Position numbers and translations under genes: made by a program. From an uncultured Bacillota bacterium (GTDB taxonomy: Bacteria; Bacillota; Clostridia; UBA1381), in NCBI GenBank assembly GCA_949297205.1, contig CASFSH010000050.1:1-11225 (forward strand): DNA of 11,225 nt, written 5' to 3'. Of the stretch, positions 8,201-11,225 are shown piece by piece. Position 1 is the first letter of the stretch; every line of letters starts with the position of its first letter. Under the pieces are notes generated by a model, which saw only the letters and a list, made by a program, of their open reading frames with translations, was not told where the DNA came from and made no database searches.

Positions 8201-9668
8201 GATTTGTTCCGTATAAATAAGCGCTGAATACTCCCCCTCCGAGAGTTGCGGGATCATATGTATCTCCGGCAAGAAGTATATTATCGGAATTTACATAAGG
8301 AGATATATCTACATTTATATGATCCTCGCTTGTTAAATAGGAATCATAACCGTTTATTATCGTTTCTGCTTTTTCTCTGTTATTTTCATTAATCTGAATA
8401 TCATAATCTGCAGCCTCATCATATAATGCCAAAAGTTCCTGCAATTTTTCAAGATCGGATTCCTCTATCAAATCCATGCTTTTAAGATACAAGTCCTCAT
8501 ACTCTTTTATCTTATTTTCAAGCTCCGTCTTTTCTTTATAATATTGATATTCGTTTCCCAGTTCTTCAATCTTTTGCTTATCGGATAAATCAACATTCGG
8601 ATATAATTCTTCGTCAAGAGCAAAATATTCCCATATTTCACTTAATTGATCCAATTTTCCGGGATCAACCGTATTGTAAATTTCAAGCAGTCTTTCAAGA
8701 TTCACAATATCATCATCGGTCAATTCTTCTGCGGTAACAGTGGTATAGTCCTTAACTGCCATGATTTCTTCTATGTCATCACCGGCAATTTTCAGTTCTT
8801 TATATAAAATGTAACCGTTATATAAATTACCTATGTATTCTATATTTTCATCGGTTGCCAGTTCAAAACCAAGGTCCTTTCCTGTTTGCAGCGCCTTATA
8901 AAGACTTTCCAGGGGTGCTGTATCATCATCAGTCAGATCAAATATATCTTTGTTCTGATACAGCGGCAAAGTTTCCTCAATTTCCTGCCGCATCATATCT
9001 TCCAGCTCATCGGAATTATACATATTTGCAGTAACTGCCACTACATGATATTCAAAATCAGCCGGCATTAAGATAATGCTTGCAGCCTTTACCGCTTTAG
9101 CAACATTAAAAACTGCCGCATTCAGATAGAGTTCGGTTTCTCCTTCTGTAAAGGTAGGTCTTAGTCTGTCGTCGGTCTTATAAAGATTTAATCCCATATC
9201 ATAGGACAGTGCACCCTCCTGTGTCATTGCGGAGATTTCAGCTGTTACCTCTTCTTCAGAACCGTCACTGTATAGTATTTTTGCATTAATCTGTCCGCCC
9301 TCAGATACACCGTTTGCTATAACCGCAATATTTTTTACAATTTCATCATTCAGCGATATTGATATTTCTTCAGCTATATTTATTACGTCATTGTTGTCAT
9401 GGGATAAATCACCCTGAATTTCAAATGTGTAATCGCCTATTGAAATCTCTTTATTATTGGGTATTTTTTCCCCATTATAAAGCAGATCTGCATATGTATT
9501 TGTTCTTGTTGCATTTCCTTCCATTACAAATAAATCTTCATTAAAGTAATCGGATATGTCTGCAAAAATATAATCTCCATCAGCTGCCTGTGAGTATGGC
9601 ACAAATAACATTGATGCAGAAAATGATATGCATAATACTTTTGCCATAGTCCTTTTAAAATTTTTCAT
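5241..9668 (-). CDS. Secreted multimodular SLH-anchored surface protein, 1475 aa, no visible catalytic domain
   Basis: Complete gene, ATG at 9668 and TAA at 5241-5243, with AGGAGG at 9677-9682, 8 nt upstream. Residues 1-28/29 are a signal peptide (ending SQAA). Order of modules: beta module 1 at 33-215 (FADISDYFNEDLF); charged helical spacer at 218-447; beta module 2 at 450-684 (VDISPYVNSDNILLAGD ... VVYDDGTSEEL); helical segment at 687-745; an Ig-like domain of SbsA type at 747-827; a beta module ending ETFVWDDNMKVL (911-922); another Ig-like module at 943-1026 (VVIAGKTPSG, TGNFSFNILL); a helical domain at 1027-1247; a Gly/Ser linker at 1251-1272; then SLH domains at 1303-1351 (VTRAEF), 1362-1411 (ISRQDL) and 1422-1473. 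The SLH repeats predict attachment to the cell wall. The two beta modules are paralogous to one in the upstream partial gene. The role is inferred as a surface scaffold or glycan-binding protein; an unrecognised enzyme cannot be excluded. Confidence 0.93.
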   Translation of the reverse strand: MKNFKRTMAKVLCISFSASMLFVPYSQAADGDYIFADISDYFNEDLFVMEGNATRTNTYADLLYNGEKIPNNKEISIGDYTFEIQGDLSHDNNDVINIAEEISISLNDEIVKNIAVIANGVSEGGQINAKILYSDGSEEEVTAEISAMTQEGALSYDMGLNLYKTDDRLRPTFTEGETELYLNAAVFNVAKAVKAASIILMPADFEYHVVAVTANMYNSDELEDMMRQEIEETLPLYQNKDIFDLTDDDTAPLESLYKALQTGKDLGFELATDENIEYIGNLYNGYILYKELKIAGDDIEEIMAVKDYTTVTAEELTDDDIVNLERLLEIYNTVDPGKLDQLSEIWEYFALDEELYPNVDLSDKQKIEELGNEYQYYKEKTELENKIKEYEDLYLKSMDLIEESDLEKLQELLALYDEAADYDIQINENNREKAETIINGYDSYLTSEDHINVDISPYVNSDNILLAGDTYDPATLGGGVFSAYLYGTNLQTSEGVITGNEVYASSEDTWEQTGNTLTYKLVENGWNGMVNDSITMSQACPEVRIPMSGRLLQEIDIAMYTVETTITPTVVYDDGTSEELKGTSTKAYASAYYDNSKQTRAYITKDSDGNFVYGESGQNGFLGVVGSRTLIMNESGELVDNGSNQTLGFVSFAYKIPQHKAVKELVLTGASNSKYGVVAINEVPLKNADLRAALEQAWKKINPDNITTGDRETIQSIVRYVNEGKLRGIIFDDIVDMDVVANLEEMVLTVATSFARLDKNTVKAELNFSVPVSKIDGMISVKKGESAVEFSANLNEDKTKAEILINCTEKGGDTYTFTLSRDTAILKYPSMTLGNDMVYSYTAPAYFDAVFADNILTVTNNSLTDQNIVLYITKTNAEKTLVNETAVSEKVLGANSQTTLSLYVADAPGYETFVWDDNMKVLAEAEPIKTTPEEIISNADYKEVNVDLDNNSVVIAGKTPSGQSDKYVTVRLTAKGENYYIGNIKTNQTGNFSFNILLENVTDSDYIDVYLGGDDFQKPENFKFYFSSEDDRIELINNIKNADSSADIAPYLEQAKDILALDFVPYNSIDMSKFAERIFAIRNTLDSSELTKTQNILKVQSILEAFEEGISEAVAENGNLKYDEYINYSSLNDTSTLWTIYQEDLSDEGKKFIVSSLLGNDFEDTSDLTDMAAEKIFLAGIKYPKTSGTGYISRVLTQKNAQTASLTSSQISTVRKYENASNKTKYNDAIVKANIEAIDDIIDCIDNVPESSGGGGNGGSGGTSGSGSSSSGLTPSGNSNAYYMGGVDVTPAKDNENVSDNIFSDVDEDFWAYEAIKDLYEKGIISGKGNKIFAPSDNVTRAEFVKILCEAMDVEIQEGTSGFNDVTDDKWYAKYVFTAYNNGWVTGISETEFGADLPISRQDLCTILFRMNGSEAKNSSSFADSNEIADYAIDAVAFFSENGVISGFEDNTFRPESLCSRAQAATIIYRYLNNF

Positions 9669-9699
9669 GTTTGAAACCTCCTAATTACTAATATGTCAA

Positions 9700-9705
9700 A
9701 TTATA
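9700..9705 (-). promoter_or_regulatory. Possible -10 hexamer of the 1475-aa gene
   Basis: The minus strand has a perfect TATAAT about 31 nt before the ATG. That would leave a short leader containing the AGGAGG at 9677-9682. At 17-nt spacing the -35 position reads ATGGTT, a poor match, and there is no TG extension. Confidence 0.22.
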
Positions 9706-9736
9706 CTATTACCGAACTTTTAACCATGTGCGAAAT

Positions 9737-9774
9737 ATTTTTTAAAGCATACCTTTCACGCATGCTTAAAAAAT
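9737..9774. repeat. Inverted repeat with a GCATGC core and T6/A6 flanks
   Basis: The left arm 9737-9752 and the right arm 9760-9774 pair over 15 positions with one bulged base; in minus-strand RNA one pair is G-U. The loop is ctttcac (9753-9759). On both strands the T-run lies 5' of the hairpin core and the A-run 3', the reverse of an intrinsic terminator. It could be a protein-binding palindrome or an RNA structure in the leader of the 1475-aa gene. Confidence 0.8.
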
Positions 9775-9779
9775 CGATA

Positions 9780-9785
9780 ATTATA
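9780..9785 (-). promoter_or_regulatory. Possible -10 hexamer between the two inverted repeats
   Basis: A perfect TATAAT on the minus strand lies just below the first hairpin. At 17-nt spacing the -35 position reads TTTCGC, a weak match located inside that hairpin. If real, transcription would begin near 9773 and the second inverted repeat would lie at the extreme 5' end of the transcript. Weak evidence in AT-rich DNA. Confidence 0.18.
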
Positions 9786-9786
9786 T

Positions 9787-9826
9787 CAAGTCTTTCCGCC
9801 ATGCGAAATGCATGGCGGAAAACTTG
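9787..9826 (-). other. Strong stem-loop 3' of the upstream partial gene
   Basis: Arms tttccgccatgc (9793-9804) and gcatggcggaaa (9810-9821) are perfectly complementary over 12 bp with a 5-nt loop, gaaat. The stem extends through caag (9787-9790) and cttg (9823-9826) across a small internal loop. It starts about 14 nt after the TAA of the upstream gene. In minus-strand RNA it is followed by CUUGAUAUAAUUAU and only then, about 18 nt later, by six U, so it is not a canonical terminator. It could be a weak or attenuating terminator, or an RNA-stability or processing hairpin setting gene-to-gene ratios. Confidence 0.75.
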
Positions 9827-9839
9827 TATAAATGAAGTT

Positions 9840-11225
9840 TTATTGTTCTATGTCAGAGATAGGAACCATGGTATCCATTCCATCCCATACAAATGCTCTG
9901 TAAGAAACAGCGTCCTCCGGAACTTCAACACTGACTGTCTTAACATCTACAACAGAAGGATTTAATATGCCCTCCTCTGAACAGTTAATTGCCAGCAATT
10001 TGTTATTTTCTCCGTAAACAGCTGCTATAAGAACATAGTTCTGTGCATAATCCTTTGTATTTGTCATAACAAAAGTTGCTTCCATTGTTCCGTTTTTAAC
10101 CTCAATGCTCGGAACAAATGTTAATATATTGTCTTCTATACCCTCATATGCCTTTGCAGTATTATACATAACCTTTGCCAATTCATAATCTTCAGCAGTG
10201 AACCAGCCTTCAATGGTATCAAATCCTCTGTTTTCGTAAAGATCTATCAAGGCTGCAGCTCCGGCCTTTACTATATTTGCATTTTCAACATTAACTTCAG
10301 CCGCAGAAGACAGTCCCAAATCAAAATATTCAAACATTGCAGTTACCATATCGTCTGTTGAAACATAGTTTGCAGAACCTGCCAAAATGTAGTAATCACC
10401 GGATGCCGATGGCTTAAAGGTTATTGATTCTGCCTGTTTTGAAGAATCAATTGTTACCGGTGATGAGAACATATTTGTTGAGTTCTTACCCGATACTATA
10501 GGTTCATTTTCATATAAACCGGTCTGAGTATTTGCGATTGTTCTCTGGAAGTTTACGTGAGAATGTGCAAATAACTGAGGTACATAATATCCGTCTGCGG
10601 TCCAAACCTTCAATTCAACATCTTCACTTGATCCGTCTTTGTAGTTAATTGTAGCATTAACATTTGAAGAACCGCCGCCTGCACCGTTGCTTGCCCATAA
10701 TGCGTCAATAATAAATGCCATGTCTGTATAGTTTGTTACATCACTTAACGGCAAGGTAAATTCTGCTCCGTCTTTTGCAACCTTAATTGAATCGTTGCCT
10801 ACTTTTGTATATTCCCCATTCAATTTGAATACACGTCCCGTTTCAGGATCATCTTCAATAATATCAGGACTGGTTTGCTTAACCATTGTGATTATACCGT
10901 CTGTAGGAACAAGTGTTCCTTTATAGAACAAGGTTCTTCCGCTTTCATATACTTCAGGTATCTCATCACCGTCTGCAACAATTATATCTGCATTCAGATA
11001 CGGTGTCAAATCCATATATAAGCCTTTAGAATATTTAACCTGTTTTGCTAAGCCTAAAATATTGTTGTTAGCTTCATCATCAATCTTTCTTATATGTCTT
11101 CTGTCAAGGAGTTTTACATACTCTGCCGCAGACTGAACAAGCTCTGCCTCTTCTTCTGTCGTAATATAGCCGGAAGTATTAACGATTTCATCAGCCTGGG
11201 AAATAACAGACATTAATTCGTCATT
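9840..11225 (-). CDS. C-terminal part of a multimodular surface protein, paralogous to the 1475-aa protein (5' end outside window)
   Basis: The frame is open from the window edge to TAA at 9840-9842, giving 461 residues. The first ATG, at 11213, is unlikely to be the start. The 12 nt before it (AATGACGAATTA) hold no Shine-Dalgarno and are in frame (NDEL), and no signal peptide follows. Visible order, counting from the edge: helical spacer 12-66; beta module 69-288 (YMDLTPYLNADIIVADGDEI at 70-89, NYKDGSSEDVEL at 194-205, ESITFKPSASGDYYILAG at 266-283); helical segment 289-362; Ig-like C-terminal module 366-459 ending YRAFVWDGMDTMVPIS. The same modules occur in the 1475-aa protein downstream. 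It has no SLH domain at this end and no catalytic residues I recognise; any enzyme or anchor domain would lie in the missing N-terminal part. It is probably an exported glycan-related protein; function unassigned. Confidence 0.88.
   Translation of the reverse strand, partial: NDELMSVISQADEIVNTSGYITTEEEAELVQSAAEYVKLLDRRHIRKIDDEANNNILGLAKQVKYSKGLYMDLTPYLNADIIVADGDEIPEVYESGRTLFYKGTLVPTDGIITMVKQTSPDIIEDDPETGRVFKLNGEYTKVGNDSIKVAKDGAEFTLPLSDVTNYTDMAFIIDALWASNGAGGGSSNVNATINYKDGSSEDVELKVWTADGYYVPQLFAHSHVNFQRTIANTQTGLYENEPIVSGKNSTNMFSSPVTIDSSKQAESITFKPSASGDYYILAGSANYVSTDDMVTAMFEYFDLGLSSAAEVNVENANIVKAGAAALIDLYENRGFDTIEGWFTAEDYELAKVMYNTAKAYEGIEDNILTFVPSIEVKNGTMEATFVMTNTKDYAQNYVLIAAVYGENNKLLAINCSEEGILNPSVVDVKTVSVEVPEDAVSYRAFVWDGMDTMVPISDIEQ

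Larger units (their letters stand above)
9669..9839 (-). other. 171-nt intergenic spacer with two inverted repeats, upstream of the 1475-aa gene
   Basis: This is the longest non-coding gap in the window. In the direction of transcription it holds, in order, a perfect 12-bp hairpin, a TATAAT, a second inverted repeat with T/A tracts on the wrong sides for a terminator, another TATAAT, and AGGAGG with spacer before the ATG at 9668. Near-copies ATTTCGCATGG (9799-9809) and ATTTCGCACATGG (9724-9736) occur in the first hairpin and beyond the second, so alternative pairings are possible. It could be a processed or regulated 5' leader for the genes below it. Confidence 0.55.

Noticed and set aside
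9694..9699. Perfect TTGACA on the minus strand
   Set aside because: A -10 at 16-18 nt spacing would fall between the ribosome binding site and the ATG and reads TTTCAA, so it cannot serve as the -35 of a normal promoter for this gene.
9737..9774. Intrinsic terminator call for the second inverted repeat
   Set aside because: On both strands the T-run precedes the hairpin core and the A-run follows it, the opposite of the required order.
9693..9965. Plus-strand ORF of 90 codons across the A-B intergenic gap
   Set aside because: The ATG is preceded by AACCTCCTAATTACTAAT, which is the complement of the minus-strand ribosome binding site and not a plus-strand one. It runs through both inverted repeats and into the antisense of a real gene.
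1..11225. CRISPR array, tRNA, rRNA, insertion sequence or prophage features
   Set aside because: I saw no regularly spaced direct repeats, no tRNA-like cloverleaf, no transposase or integrase motifs and no terminal inverted repeats; the window is almost fully accounted for by four genes.

Overview
The window looks like part of a Clostridia-type (Bacillota) chromosome. The DNA is AT-rich, start sites have strong GGAGG-type ribosome binding sites, and the exported proteins carry S-layer homology (SLH) domains, a copper-amine-oxidase-like N-terminal domain and long beta/alpha modular regions. SLH-anchored, carbohydrate-related surface proteins of this kind are typical of fibre-degrading gut or rumen Clostridia (for example Monoglobus-like lineages). 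That placement is an inference from style, not an identification.

All four real genes are on the minus strand, so transcription runs from high to low coordinates. In that order: (A) 11225-9840, the C-terminal 461 residues of a larger modular protein whose start lies outside the window; (B) 9668-5241, a complete 1475-residue secreted modular protein with three SLH domains at its C-terminus; (C) 5204-2160, a complete 1014-residue secreted protein with three SLH domains at its N-terminus and a long tail of degenerate beta repeats; (D) 2055-1, the first 685 residues of a secreted right-handed beta-helix protein resembling polysaccharide-active enzymes (GH141-like), running off the left edge. Gaps are 171 nt (A-B), 36 nt (B-C) and 104 nt (C-D). 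None contains a canonical hairpin-plus-U-tract terminator, so an operon is plausible. The A-B gap holds two clear inverted repeats, which could modulate expression between A and the B-C-D part.

Working model (inference): the locus encodes a cell-surface polysaccharide capture and breakdown apparatus. Two SLH proteins, anchored through opposite ends, would stud the envelope. Proteins A and B share a jelly-roll-like module, helical spacers and an Ig-like 'FVWD' module, and could bind glycan or protein partners. The beta-helix protein D would be the enzyme. No catalytic domain is visible in A, B or C. No RNA gene, mobile element, CRISPR array or plus-strand gene was found.
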